From an uncultured Caulobacter sp. (GTDB taxonomy: Bacteria > Pseudomonadota > Alphaproteobacteria > Caulobacterales > Caulobacteraceae), in assembly GCF_947036865.1 (NCBI RefSeq), contig NZ_CAMQSF010000037.1:1-35984 (forward strand): a stretch of DNA of 35,984 bases, given 5' to 3'. The translations under genes were made by a program, and so were the position numbers. Below are positions 7,945 to 15,342 of this stretch, piece by piece. The notes beneath the pieces were generated by a model. It saw only the letters and a list, made by a program, of their open reading frames with translations. It was not told the origin of the DNA and made no database searches. The stretch's first letter is position 1. Every line of letters begins with the position of its first letter.

Positions 7945-8715
7945 TCAAAAAAGCAGGCCCCGCGCGCCGTCGAAGATGAGCTTGCCGCCGACCGCCACCA
8001 GCAGCAGGTAGATGACCTTGTAGAAGCCCTCGGCCGGCACGCGGCGCACCAGCCAGACCCCGGCCCAGGTCGAGGCGATGGCCAGCGGCAGCAGCACCCC
8101 GGCCGTGGCCAGCACCTGGGGCGTGAAGGCCCCCAGGGCGATATAGGCCGGAACCTTCATCCAGTTCACGGCGGCGAAGAACAGGGCGCTGGTGCCGATG
8201 AACGTGTCGCGCGGCAGGCGGCGCGGCAGGACATAGATCTGGAAGGGCGGTCCGCCGGCGTGGGCGATCTGGCTGGTGAAGCCCGCCGCCGCGCCGCACA
8301 GCACGCCCAGCCACCGATGGCCCGGGACGGCCTCGACCTGGTCGGCGGCCTTGACCGCCCGCTCGGCCCACAGCCTTTGCAGGGCGAAGGCCACCGAGAT
8401 CAGGCCGACGGCCAGTTCGACGGCGGCTTCCTTGACGAAGGCGGCCAGCGCCCAACCCAGGAAAATGCCGACCGCCGCCGCCGGCAGCATCAGGATCAGG
8501 AGGGCCTTGTCCCAGCTTTTGCGGAAGGCCCAGACGCTGACCACGTCCTGCACCAGCAAGATCGGGAGGGTGATCGAGGCGGCCATCACGGGCGAGACGG
8601 CCAAGGCCATCAGCGGCACGGCCACCACCCCGATGCCGGCGAACCCGCCCTTGGCCAGGCCCAGCAGGATCACGGCGGGAATCGCCACGGCGTAGAACAG
8701 CGGATCGGTCAGCAT
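7945..8715 (-). CDS. TauE/SafE-family sulfite or anion exporter
   Basis: The protein has 256 residues in two halves of about four transmembrane helices each. The first half has the glycine-rich AKGGFAGIGVVAVPLMAL segment, and the second half has the matching GFTSQIAHAGGPPFQIY repeat typical of TauE/SafE (former DUF81) permeases. The family exports sulfite, sulfoacetate or related organic anions, or takes up sulfur compounds; the substrate here is unknown. It is divergent from a glutathione transferase gene 95 bp away, which may share regulation. Downstream, 117 bp separate it from the HlyIII-family gene. Confidence 0.9.
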   Translation of the reverse strand: MLTDPLFYAVAIPAVILLGLAKGGFAGIGVVAVPLMALAVSPVMAASITLPILLVQDVVSVWAFRKSWDKALLILMLPAAAVGIFLGWALAAFVKEAAVELAVGLISVAFALQRLWAERAVKAADQVEAVPGHRWLGVLCGAAAGFTSQIAHAGGPPFQIYVLPRRLPRDTFIGTSALFFAAVNWMKVPAYIALGAFTPQVLATAGVLLPLAIASTWAGVWLVRRVPAEGFYKVIYLLLVAVGGKLIFDGARGLLF

Positions 8716-8810
8716 CGGCGCCTGCTTATCAGGCGCGCGCCCCGTCGTCCCGCGTGTCGGAAACGCCTAGGCTGGCGCGTCCTAGGGGCGACGAAAGCCA
8801 GGAGACCGCC

Positions 8811-9461
8811 ATGACCGCGACCATCACCGCCTTCAAGGCCTCGCCCGATCGCGGCCGGGGCCTGGCGCGCGACATGCAGGTGCGCTGGGCGCTGGAGGAG
8901 GTGGGCCAGCCCTACGACGTCCGCCTGGTGACCTTCGCCGAGATGAAGGCGCCGGCGCATCTGGCCCTGCACCCGTTCGGCCAGATCCCGACCTACGAGG
9001 AGGGGAGTCTCTCGCTGTTCGAATCCGGGGCCATCGTGCTGCGCATCGGCGAGTCTCATCCCGGCCTGCTGCCCGCCGATCGCGACGCGCGGTCGCGGGC
9101 GATCATGTGGATGTTCGCCGCCCAGGCCACCGTGCAGCCGCCGATCGTCGAGCTTACGATGTCCGCCATGCTGGAGCGCGACGAGCCCTGGTTCGCGACG
9201 CGCCAGCCGAGGCTGGAACAGGCGGTCCGCGATCGGCTCTCCCAGCTGTCGGCCCGGCTGGGCGAGGCCGACTGGCTGGACGGCGACTTCAGCGCCGGCG
9301 ACCTGATGATGGTGACGGTGCTGCGGCGGCTGGGCTCGTCGGGGATCGTGGGGGACTATCCGAACCTGGCGGCCTATGTCGCGCGCGCCGAGGCCCGGCC
9401 GGCCTGGGCGCGGGCGTTCGCGGCGCAGCGGGCGGTGTTCGAGGCGGCTTCCAATCCCTAG
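8811..9461 (+). CDS. Glutathione S-transferase family protein
   Basis: The protein has 216 residues. The N-terminal thioredoxin-fold domain is recognisable from RWALEEVGQPYDVRLV, the cis-proline in GQIPTYEE and the glutathione-gamma-glutamyl-binding ESGAIVLRI. An all-helical C-terminal domain follows, with LGEADWLDGDFSAGDLMMV, the usual N-capping box. Family role: conjugation of glutathione to electrophiles, or peroxidase or isomerase activity. ATG at 8811 was chosen over 8754 because AGGAG lies 6 bp upstream. The stop codon shares the bases CTAG with the stop of the convergent CPBP gene. Confidence 0.92.
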   Translation: MTATITAFKASPDRGRGLARDMQVRWALEEVGQPYDVRLVTFAEMKAPAHLALHPFGQIPTYEEGSLSLFESGAIVLRIGESHPGLLPADRDARSRAIMWMFAAQATVQPPIVELTMSAMLERDEPWFATRQPRLEQAVRDRLSQLSARLGEADWLDGDFSAGDLMMVTVLRRLGSSGIVGDYPNLAAYVARAEARPAWARAFAAQRAVFEAASNP

Positions 9462-10168
9462 AAGAACAGCGACGCCGCGTTGCCGAAGTTGTGCATCAGC
9501 ACGGGCAGGACGAGGCTTCCGGTGCGCAGCCGGATCCAGACGGCGATGAAGGACGGCCCGGCGGTGAGGGCGAAGACCAGCGGCTCGAACCCGACCTTGC
9601 CGTGCGAGACGTCCAGGGCGTGGGCCAGGCCGAACAGGGCGCAGGACAGCGCCGCGCCCCAGCCCCAGTCGACGCCGAGAAACCTCACCCTGCCGGCGAA
9701 GGCGCGATCCAGGACCAAAAGCAGGATCCCGCGATAGAAGGCCTCCTCCTCCAGGCCCGGCATGGTCAGTTGGAAGGCCTTGGTCTCCAGCGTCGAGGGT
9801 TCGTTCGGCGAGACGAGGGCCAGGCCCAAGAACAGCAGGGCGTAGAGCGTCGCGGCGATCAGCGGCGCCTTCAGGTCGGTCTGGCGGACAGTCAGTCCGC
9901 TCGCTCGCCAGCCGAAGGCGGGCAGGCTGGCGACGGCCAGGGTGGCGGTCAGCGCCAGGATCTTGCCCTGCCAGTTCCAATGGCCGGGGATCAGGTTCGG
10001 CGCCAGGTGATAGACCCGCGTGAGCAGGGCGTCGTTCAGCACGACGAGGGCGGCCGCCGCGCCGAGCCATCGCCACGATACCCCGCCGGGGCCTCGCCAT
10101 ACGGCGATGACCCCGCCCGCCAGAAGAAGCAGCGCCACGATCGCGCCGATGCTCAAGATGCCGTCCAT
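9458..10168 (-). CDS. CPBP-family intramembrane glutamic protease
   Basis: A 236-residue multi-pass membrane protein of the CAAX protease/bacteriocin-processing (Abi) family. All three catalytic motifs are present: EExxxR as Glu141-Glu142...Arg146 (EEEAFYRG), FxxxH as Phe179-His183 (LFGLAH), and HxxxN as His226-Asn230 (MHNFGN). In bacteria such proteins process membrane proteins or peptides, or give self-immunity to bacteriocins; no peptide gene is adjacent here. It overlaps the convergent GST gene by four bases and precedes an AraC-family regulator on the same strand across a 60-bp gap. Confidence 0.9.
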   Translation of the reverse strand: MDGILSIGAIVALLLLAGGVIAVWRGPGGVSWRWLGAAAALVVLNDALLTRVYHLAPNLIPGHWNWQGKILALTATLAVASLPAFGWRASGLTVRQTDLKAPLIAATLYALLFLGLALVSPNEPSTLETKAFQLTMPGLEEEAFYRGILLLVLDRAFAGRVRFLGVDWGWGAALSCALFGLAHALDVSHGKVGFEPLVFALTAGPSFIAVWIRLRTGSLVLPVLMHNFGNAASLFF

Positions 10169-10228
10169 GACTGGCCTCGCGTTCAGATCGAGGCTTGGCC
10201 CTAGCCCGCCGCCGGCCGGGGGCGCTTC

Positions 10229-11278
10229 TCAAAAGACGGCGGGGCGTTCCTCGGGAGTCGGCGGGCCGCGAAAGGCGCTGGGCGGCCGGCCCTCCAGCGT
10301 CTGGAAGGCGCGGTTGAACGAGGCCAGCGAGGCAAAGCCGCTGTCCATCGCGATGGCGATCAGCTTGTCGTTGGCCAGGGCCGGGTCGGCCAGCCGGCGC
10401 TTGGCCTCGGCCACGCGCAGCGCGTTCAGGAACGCACGGAAGTGCGCGTGCCCCAGGCGGTGATTGATCAGCTGACGCACGGCGCGCTCGGGCGCGCCCA
10501 TCCGCCGCGTGAAGTCGGCGAAGGTCAGGTCGGGTTCCAAATGGACCTTCTCAAGCTCGACCAGCACCCGCAGGCGTTCGGCCAGGCGGGCCTCCTCGCC
10601 CCGGGCGGGCAGGGCGGCGGGCGCGGGGGCGTTGGCCGGGGCGGGGACGGGCAGCAGGCGCAAGCCCAGCCAGACGGCGAAGGCCAGCAGGGCGGCGTTC
10701 TGGGCGATGGTGAAGCCTTGCGGTTCCCAGTCGAGGCCCATGATCAGGTCGACCAGGAAGTCGGCGCCCAACTGGCCGGCCAGCAGGACGACGACCAGCA
10801 AGCGCGCGCGCCGGCTCTCGTCCACCAGGTCGCCCGAACGGTCGCGGACCAGCCGCCAGATCAGGTAGGCGAGCATCGAAAGGCCAAGGCCGATCAGCGC
10901 CCAGGACAGGCCCTTGCTGGCCAGGCCCGGCCCAAGCAGGCCGCGATCGGCGCTGGCGATGACCAGCCAGGCCAGGCCCGCCGCCAGCACGCCGCCGCGC
11001 GGCCGGAAGGTCGGGTCGAAGCTCGCCAGGCAGAACCACCACAGGAAGACGGCCGCGTAGCCGGCGATCAGCGCCGCCGCGTGGCTCAACGGCCCAGCCA
11101 GGCGCAGCGTGGGCTCGGGCGTGTTGCCGGCCAGGAAGCCGACGAGGCACAGCGCCATCGGCGCGAAATAAACCCCGACCCGCCGCGTGCGCGGATCCCG
11201 CGCCAGCAGCGCGCCCAGCGCCAGCAGCAGGGTGGCGCCCGCGACGCGCGTGATGACGTCCAGCTGGCTGAGGTCCAT
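10229..11278 (-). CDS. AraC-family regulator with N-terminal membrane domain
   Basis: The protein has 349 residues. The first 210 or so form about seven hydrophobic helices, followed by an Ala/Pro-rich linker and then a C-terminal AraC/XylS DNA-binding domain with two helix-turn-helix units (TFADFTRRMGAPERAVRQLI and the diagnostic IAMDSGFASLASFNRAFQTL...PSAFR). This layout suggests a membrane-tethered transcription factor sensing a lipid-soluble or envelope signal. ATG at 11278 was chosen: the upstream 60 codons run through the palindromic repeat region and look non-coding. The regulated genes are unknown; the CPBP gene immediately downstream is the obvious candidate partner. Confidence 0.88.
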   Translation of the reverse strand: MDLSQLDVITRVAGATLLLALGALLARDPRTRRVGVYFAPMALCLVGFLAGNTPEPTLRLAGPLSHAAALIAGYAAVFLWWFCLASFDPTFRPRGGVLAAGLAWLVIASADRGLLGPGLASKGLSWALIGLGLSMLAYLIWRLVRDRSGDLVDESRRARLLVVVLLAGQLGADFLVDLIMGLDWEPQGFTIAQNAALLAFAVWLGLRLLPVPAPANAPAPAALPARGEEARLAERLRVLVELEKVHLEPDLTFADFTRRMGAPERAVRQLINHRLGHAHFRAFLNALRVAEAKRRLADPALANDKLIAIAMDSGFASLASFNRAFQTLEGRPPSAFRGPPTPEERPAVF

Positions 11279-11297
11279 GGGGTTCCGCGATCGTGAT

Positions 11298-11317
11298 CCT
11301 TCTCTCGACGGAGAAGG
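11298..11317. repeat. CCTTCTC/GAGAAGG hairpin, left copy
   Basis: CCTTCTC at 11298-11304 pairs perfectly with GAGAAGG at 11311-11317 across a 6-bp loop. A second hairpin with the same arms lies at 11537-11555, so the pair brackets the larger inverted repeat between them. Confidence 0.7.
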
Positions 11318-11383
11318 CGGGGGAGGGTGAGGGTTTCTAGAGCTTCCGAGGCGCGCTCCGCCAGAGCCGCAACCCAAATCCCC

Positions 11384-11511
11384 CGTTCTCCCCGGCGAAT
11401 GCCGGGGCCCAGATCGAGTCCGCCGACTCCGAGAGATTGTCGCGGACGAATCGCGCATTCACCCCAACCGCTCCGGATGAATCTGGGCCCCGGCATTCGC
11501 CGGGGAGAACG
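11384..11511. repeat. REP-like element with perfect 31-bp inverted arms
   Basis: The 31 bases at 11384-11414 recur as an exact reverse complement at 11481-11511, separated by 66 bp. Each arm itself contains the near-palindrome CCCCGGCGAATGCCGGGG. This is the look of a mobile intergenic palindromic element (REP/BIME or MITE type). It lies between the AraC gene and a small ORF and contains no credible gene. Confidence 0.88.
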
Positions 11512-11536
11512 GAGTGGGGGTAAGAGGCGTGAGCTG

Positions 11537-11555
11537 CCTTCTCCCCCAGAGAAGG
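11537..11555. repeat. CCTTCTC/GAGAAGG hairpin, right copy
   Basis: CCTTCTC at 11537-11543 pairs with GAGAAGG at 11549-11555 across a 5-bp loop. It has the same arms as the hairpin at 11298-11317. Confidence 0.7.
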
Positions 11556-11584
11556 AGCCCCCTAAGTCTCACGGCGAGACGATC

Positions 11585-11677
11585 GCAGGGCTGATCAGGT
11601 CACTCAAGGACCGCCCTCCGGGCGGCCGCCGCGCGGCGACGCGGAGCGTCGTCCTTGACTGACCTGCTCAGCCCTGC
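11585..11677. repeat. Second palindromic element, 27-bp inverted arms
   Basis: The arm at 11585-11611 (starts GCAGGGCTGATCAGG) and the arm at 11651-11677 (ends CTGCTCAGCCCTGC) are reverse complements with about three mismatches. The 39-bp centre is itself strongly self-complementary (CCGCCC/GGGCGG and GCCGC/GCGGC). The transcript would fold into one long hairpin. It could be a MITE-like element or a structured RNA; no coding content is evident. Confidence 0.8.
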
Positions 11678-11740
11678 ACGCTGCGGCCTCCAAGAGATTT
11701 AAGGATCGCACCCGACCGGGGCGGTCGGGTCTGGTGAGGC

Positions 11741-11980
11741 ATGTCCAATCTACAGGGGCGGGAGTATCGTAGCGCTTGTGTTCTATACAGCGAGGACGGC
11801 CTGAGAGCCGTTGACATCCTTGAGTTCAAAGGCGGCGAAACCTACCTCGACGAGCGGGAGTTGAACGAAGACGGCGCGTTCCTGAACAGGCACTCTGGCC
11901 GGTTGGTCGGCCCGTTTGCATCGCCTGATGAAGCGGAGGCGTTCGTCATCTCCACTTCATGGTTCTGCGGAGGCCGCTAG
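11741..11980 (+). CDS. Small hypothetical protein (79 aa)
   Basis: This is an acidic, soluble-looking 79-residue ORF that begins MSNLQGREYRSACVLYSEDG and ends FCGGR. No family is recognised. The composition is protein-like (YSEDGLRAVDILEFKGG, then LNRHSGRLVGPFASPDEAEAF, resembling a short two-strand, one-helix fold). Codon use is less GC-biased than in neighbours, which argues for either recent transfer or weak selection. A weak GTGAGG lies before the ATG. The 3' end overlaps the convergent GST gene by 24 bp, and the 5' side abuts the palindromic elements. It could be spurious, but it does not look like a shadow frame. Confidence 0.5.
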   Translation: MSNLQGREYRSACVLYSEDGLRAVDILEFKGGETYLDERELNEDGAFLNRHSGRLVGPFASPDEAEAFVISTSWFCGGR

Positions 11981-12652
11981 GCCCGCCGACCCCAACCGCT
12001 CCCACCCGTCAAAGAACGGAAACCGCTTCTCCCAGAACCCCGCCAACCTCGGATCCGCGTCCACCCGCTTCACCACCTCCGCCATCTTCGGCGCCGCCTC
12101 GTAGAACCGCACCCGCCGAGGCCCCCAGCGGCTCAGAACCGTGACATAGAGATCGAGCACCGTCAGTTCGTCGCCGAGCAGATACCGCCCCGGCGAGACC
12201 TGCGCCTCCATCATCCGCCAGCAGTCGACGATCCGGTCCTTGATCGCGGCCTTGACCATCGCTTGAAGCGCTTCGTCTTCGCCCACCAGCCGCGAGGGCT
12301 CGTCGCTGATCCAGTAGAGCGCATAGATCGAGGCCGGGATGAAGGTCATCCAGCGCAGGAACTGGGCGCGGGCCGGGTCGTCGGTCGTGGGGGCCAGGCC
12401 CGCCTCCGGATAGCGGTCGGCCAGCCAGATCAGGATGGCGGCGCTCTCGGTGATCGTCTCGCCGCCCGGCGTGACCAGGGCCGGAATCTGCTTAAGGGGA
12501 TTGATCGCCGCGACCTTGGCGCGCTCGGATTCCCCTTCCCAAGTCGGGGCTTCGATGACCGAATAGGGCTGCCCGATCAGGGTCAGGGCCGCTTCGACGG
12601 GCACGGAGCCCGAGCCAGGCGCGCCATAGATGGTGTATGCTGGGTTAACCAT
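11957..12652 (-). CDS. Glutathione S-transferase family protein
   Basis: The protein has 231 residues. N-terminal thioredoxin-fold features: YGAPGSGSVPVEAALTLIG with Ser in the catalytic loop, the cis-Pro in LKQIPALV, and ESAAILIWLADRYP for glutathione binding. The C-terminal helical domain includes GRYLLGDELTVLDLYVTVLS. Its substrate is unknown. It is divergent from nrdB; its ATG overlaps a CtrA-like site and lies 16 bp from an NrdR-like palindrome, so its promoter shares the nrdB regulatory region. It is distinct from, and not closely similar to, the GST at 8811-9461. Confidence 0.9.
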   Translation of the reverse strand: MVNPAYTIYGAPGSGSVPVEAALTLIGQPYSVIEAPTWEGESERAKVAAINPLKQIPALVTPGGETITESAAILIWLADRYPEAGLAPTTDDPARAQFLRWMTFIPASIYALYWISDEPSRLVGEDEALQAMVKAAIKDRIVDCWRMMEAQVSPGRYLLGDELTVLDLYVTVLSRWGPRRVRFYEAAPKMAEVVKRVDADPRLAGFWEKRFPFFDGWERLGSAGLAASAEP

Positions 12653-12659
12653 TGATTAG
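12645..12659 (+). promoter_or_regulatory. CtrA-like half-site pair (TTAA-N7-TTAG)
   Basis: TTAA at 12645-12648 and TTAG at 12656-12659 are separated by 7 bp, one base short of the CtrA consensus TTAA-N7-TTAA. It lies between the divergent GST and nrdB genes. CtrA is the cell-cycle regulator of Caulobacterales. The match is modest, and assignment depends on the organism being a CtrA-containing alphaproteobacterium. Confidence 0.35.
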
Positions 12660-12667
12660 CAAACTAC

Positions 12668-12714
12668 CCACAACATGTTGTGTGCCGCGACCAACTGACC
12701 ACTAGATGATCCGG
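12668..12714 (+). promoter_or_regulatory. Tandem NrdR-box-like sites upstream of nrdB
   Basis: The first box (12668-12683, CCACAACATGTTGTGT) contains a perfect 14-bp palindrome at 12669-12682 and fits the NrdR consensus well. A weaker second site at 12699-12714 (CCACTAGATGATCCGG) starts exactly 31 bp later, the same spacing as in the nrdA pair, and shares 11 of 16 bases with the second nrdA box. A GANTC site (GATTC, 12753-12757) follows. This supports joint NrdR control of the two separated reductase genes. Confidence 0.68.
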
Positions 12715-12786
12715 TTGGGTGCGTTACCAAGAGAGCCTATCTCGTCCGCCACGATTCGTGTCCGTCCGCCCTTGGAGCCGCTGTCG

Positions 12787-13827
12787 ATGTCCGCCAAGCT
12801 TAACGCCCTGCCTGGCCTGATGATCCCCTCGGGCGGCTACAAGCCGTTCCGTTATCCGTGGGCCTACGACTTCTGGAAGAAGCAGCAGCAGGTCCACTGG
12901 ATGCCCGAGGAAGTGCCGCTGGGCGAGGACCTCAAGGACTGGGCCGTCAAGCTGAACGACAAGGAGCGGAATCTGCTGACCCAGATCTTCCGCTTCTTCA
13001 CCCAGTCCGACGTCGAGGTGCAGGACAACTACATGGAACGCTACGGTCGGGTGTTCAAACCGACCGAAGTGAAGATGATGCTGGCCTCGTTCGCGAACAT
13101 GGAGACGATCCATATCGCGGCCTACGCCCTGCTCCTCGAGACCATCGGCATGCCCGAGACCGAGTTCTCGGCGTTCATGGAATACGAGGCCATGAAGGCC
13201 AAGCACGACTACATGCAGACCTTCGGCGTCGAGACCAACGCCGACATCTGCCGCACGCTGGCCATGTTCGGCGGCTTCACCGAGGGGCTGCAGCTGTTCG
13301 CCTCGTTCGCGATGCTGATGAACTTCCCGCGCTTCAACAAGATGAAGGGCATGGGCCAGATCGTCTCGTGGTCGATCCGCGACGAGAGCCTGCACTGCGA
13401 CGGCATCATCAAGCTGTACCACGCGTTCAACAAGGAAACGAACGCGGTGACCAAGGCCGTGGCCGACGACATCGTCGACTGCTGCAAGCACGTGGTCGGC
13501 TTGGAGGACAAGTTCATCGACCTGGCCTTCGAGGCCGGCGACGTCCAGGGCATGACCCCCGACGACATCAAGGCCTATATCCGCTTCATCGCCGACTGGC
13601 GCCTGCGCCAGCTGCAGCTGCCGGAAGTGTATGGGGTCAAGGAAAACCCGCTGCCGTGGCTGCAGTCGCTGCTGTCGGGCGTCGAGCACGCCAACTTCTT
13701 CGAGGCCCGCGCGACCGAATATTCCAAGGCCGCGACCAAGGGCCAGTGGCACGGCGCCGACGGCGTCTGGACCAGCTTCGACGAGATGATGAAGAAGCGC
13801 ACCGAGCAGACGCTGCCGGCGGAATAG
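12787..13827 (+). CDS. nrdB: Ribonucleoside-diphosphate reductase, class I, beta subunit
   Basis: This small subunit houses a dimetal-tyrosyl radical cofactor and passes the radical to NrdA. The 346-residue protein keeps every cofactor residue: Asp75, Glu106, His109, the radical Tyr113 (ETIHIAAY), Glu166 (FTEGLQ), Glu200 and His203 (RDESLH). They are offset from E. coli NrdB by a constant 9 then 38 residues. Tyr312 (TEYSKAA) is the likely equivalent of the C-terminal radical-relay tyrosine. ATG at 12787 (MSAKLNALPG) with GGAG upstream was preferred to ATG at 12706, whose extra 27 residues look unlike the family. It is unlinked to nrdA but has a matching upstream region. A strong terminator follows. 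Confidence 0.96.
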   Translation: MSAKLNALPGLMIPSGGYKPFRYPWAYDFWKKQQQVHWMPEEVPLGEDLKDWAVKLNDKERNLLTQIFRFFTQSDVEVQDNYMERYGRVFKPTEVKMMLASFANMETIHIAAYALLLETIGMPETEFSAFMEYEAMKAKHDYMQTFGVETNADICRTLAMFGGFTEGLQLFASFAMLMNFPRFNKMKGMGQIVSWSIRDESLHCDGIIKLYHAFNKETNAVTKAVADDIVDCCKHVVGLEDKFIDLAFEAGDVQGMTPDDIKAYIRFIADWRLRQLQLPEVYGVKENPLPWLQSLLSGVEHANFFEARATEYSKAATKGQWHGADGVWTSFDEMMKKRTEQTLPAE

Positions 13828-13850
13828 GCGGCGGCGTCGCCGAGGCCTCG

Positions 13851-13891
13851 AGGGCGGGATCCGAAGCCGGGTCCCGCCCTTCGTCGTTTTG
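13851..13891 (+). terminator. Rho-independent terminator of nrdB
   Basis: A perfect 9-bp stem (AGGGCGGGA at 13851-13859 with TCCCGCCCT at 13872-13880) is followed by TCGTCGTTTTGT, 23 bp after the nrdB stop. Confidence 0.85.
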
Positions 13892-13911
13892 TCCGGCCGT
13901 TCGAGCGAGCG

Positions 13912-14235
13912 TCAGTGGTCCTTGGCGTAGGTCTTGGCGAGATAGGCCTGGACCTCCTTGGCCTCGGAGTCCGTCAGGTCGGCGCCGTTGGCCCGCATGC
14001 GCTGGATCACGCCGGCCCATTCCTGCGGCGTGTGGCGCGCCTCCGTCACCTGGCCGAGTTCGTGGCAGCCCTGGCAGGCGCGGGCGACGATCGCCTTGGC
14101 GGGCGCGGCCGGCGGAGCGTCGTCCGCCTTGGCGGGCTTTCCGGGTTCCGCGACGGCCAGGACGGCGAGGGCGACCAGCGCCGCCGAGACCGGCGGCGCC
14201 GTCAGTGCGGTCTTGAACGGCTTGGCGCGGGACAT
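13912..14235 (-). CDS. Small exported c-type cytochrome
   Basis: The protein has 107 residues with one haem c site, CQGCH, and a likely axial Met in VIQRMRANGADLT. A hydrophobic N-terminal stretch (VSAALVALAVLAVA) followed by a Pro/Ala/Lys-rich linker suggests either a cleaved signal peptide or a membrane anchor. The TPQEWAGVIQRM...LTDSEAKEVQAYLAKTY segment resembles small cytochrome domains of the quinohaemoprotein type. The role would be periplasmic electron transfer; the partner is not in the window. A GAGGTCGAG Shine-Dalgarno lies upstream of the ATG. It is convergent with nrdB. Confidence 0.87.
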   Translation of the reverse strand: MSRAKPFKTALTAPPVSAALVALAVLAVAEPGKPAKADDAPPAAPAKAIVARACQGCHELGQVTEARHTPQEWAGVIQRMRANGADLTDSEAKEVQAYLAKTYAKDH

Positions 14236-14540
14236 GGTCTCGACCTCAGGCTGCGAATAATGGCGCTGGTCTCATCCTAAGCGGATTTCCCCGCGAATTC
14301 ATGTCGCTTCGGCGGCGGCGACGGCGCGCGCGTCGGCGGCTAAAGTTTTTACGCAACTTATCGGCGGCGGCGTTCGCAAACCGATTGTCGGGCGGCTCGG
14401 GGCTCTGTAAGCAGGCCCCTTGCCGGCGCCGATGGCGTCCGCCCAGCGCGGCCCGCCGCGCCTTGGGCGCTCTCTTTTAGGCGGCCTGTTCTCCGCGTCG
14501 GACGCCGTCCGAAGCGGACAGGTCTTGCGGAAGGTTTGGA
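14236..14540. other. Intergenic region before the polysaccharide operon
   Basis: About 305 bp separate the divergent cytochrome gene and the ABC permease. It holds a locally AT-rich patch at about 14341-14361 (AAAGTTTTTACGCAACTTATC), likely part of a promoter, and GGAAGG just before the permease ATG. No credible gene was found. Confidence 0.5.
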
Positions 14541-15332
14541 ATGCCGAGTCCCCTGATGGCGGCTCTGAAGGACGTGGGAGACGGCATCCGTCTCGCGCCG
14601 CTGTGGTGGCGGCTCGGCCTGGACCAGACCGCCTCGCGCTTCCAACGCTCGATCCTCGGTCCGTTCTGGATGGCCTGCAACCTGCTGGTCGTGGCCTTCG
14701 CCCTGGCCTTCCTCGTCAGCATGCTGATGGGCGTCGACGTCATGAAGAACTATCCGCAGATCGTGGCGGGCCTTCTGGCGTGGTCGCTGGTCGGCACCAC
14801 GCTCGCCGAGGCCCAGGCCATCTTCCTGATGAACGCGGGCCTGATGCAGAGCCAGCGCCTGCCGCTCAGCTTCTACGTCTTCCTGCACGCTCAGAAGGCG
14901 GCGACGAACTTCCTGTTCCAGGCGATCGCGTTCTGGGCGGTGATGCTGATCATCCGCCGGTTCGCCATCCCGCATTGGACGCTGGTCCCGGCCGTCGCCC
15001 TGATGCTGGTCATCGTCTGCCTGCAGGGCTTCATCATCGCCATCCCGTCGACCCGCTTCCGCGACGTGGCCTACATGATGAGCTATGTGGTCCAGTTGCT
15101 GTTCTACGTCACGCCGGTGTTCTGGTTGACGGCCAATGTCAGCCCGGGCAAGCGCCATTGGGTGGAATTGAATCCGCTGGCGCATCAGGTGGAGCTGTTG
15201 CGCGCGCCGCTGATGGGGCACGCGCCGGCGCTCGCGGACTGGATCTGGACCTTGGGCACGGCGGGCGTGCTGGCCCTGATCGCCCTGATCCTGCTGGCCA
15301 TGTTCCGCAAACGCGTGGTCTTCTGGCTGTAG
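14541..15332 (+). CDS. ABC-2 type polysaccharide export permease (Wzm-like)
   Basis: The protein has 263 residues and about six transmembrane helices. The N-terminus carries the amphipathic SRFQRSILGPFWMACNLL motif characteristic of Wzm/KpsM/RfbA-type permeases. The protein would form the inner-membrane channel that exports a lipid-linked glycan such as O-antigen or capsule. GGAAGG lies 7-12 bp upstream of the ATG. It is the first gene of a five-gene operon; the ATPase starts 10 bp after its stop, and the next three genes overlap by 4 bp each. The product exported is not identifiable. Confidence 0.92.
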   Translation: MPSPLMAALKDVGDGIRLAPLWWRLGLDQTASRFQRSILGPFWMACNLLVVAFALAFLVSMLMGVDVMKNYPQIVAGLLAWSLVGTTLAEAQAIFLMNAGLMQSQRLPLSFYVFLHAQKAATNFLFQAIAFWAVMLIIRRFAIPHWTLVPAVALMLVIVCLQGFIIAIPSTRFRDVAYMMSYVVQLLFYVTPVFWLTANVSPGKRHWVELNPLAHQVELLRAPLMGHAPALADWIWTLGTAGVLALIALILLAMFRKRVVFWL

Positions 15333-15342
15333 GAGCGGGCGG

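Noticed and set aside
9458..10168. CPBP protease as immunity protein of a bacteriocin locus
   Set aside because: No small peptide gene or exporter is adjacent; the Cys-rich peptide gene is 13 kb away.
11327..11662. ORF through the palindromic repeats
   Set aside because: Composed of inverted-repeat sequence with Ser/Arg/Pro-rich product; no coding evidence.
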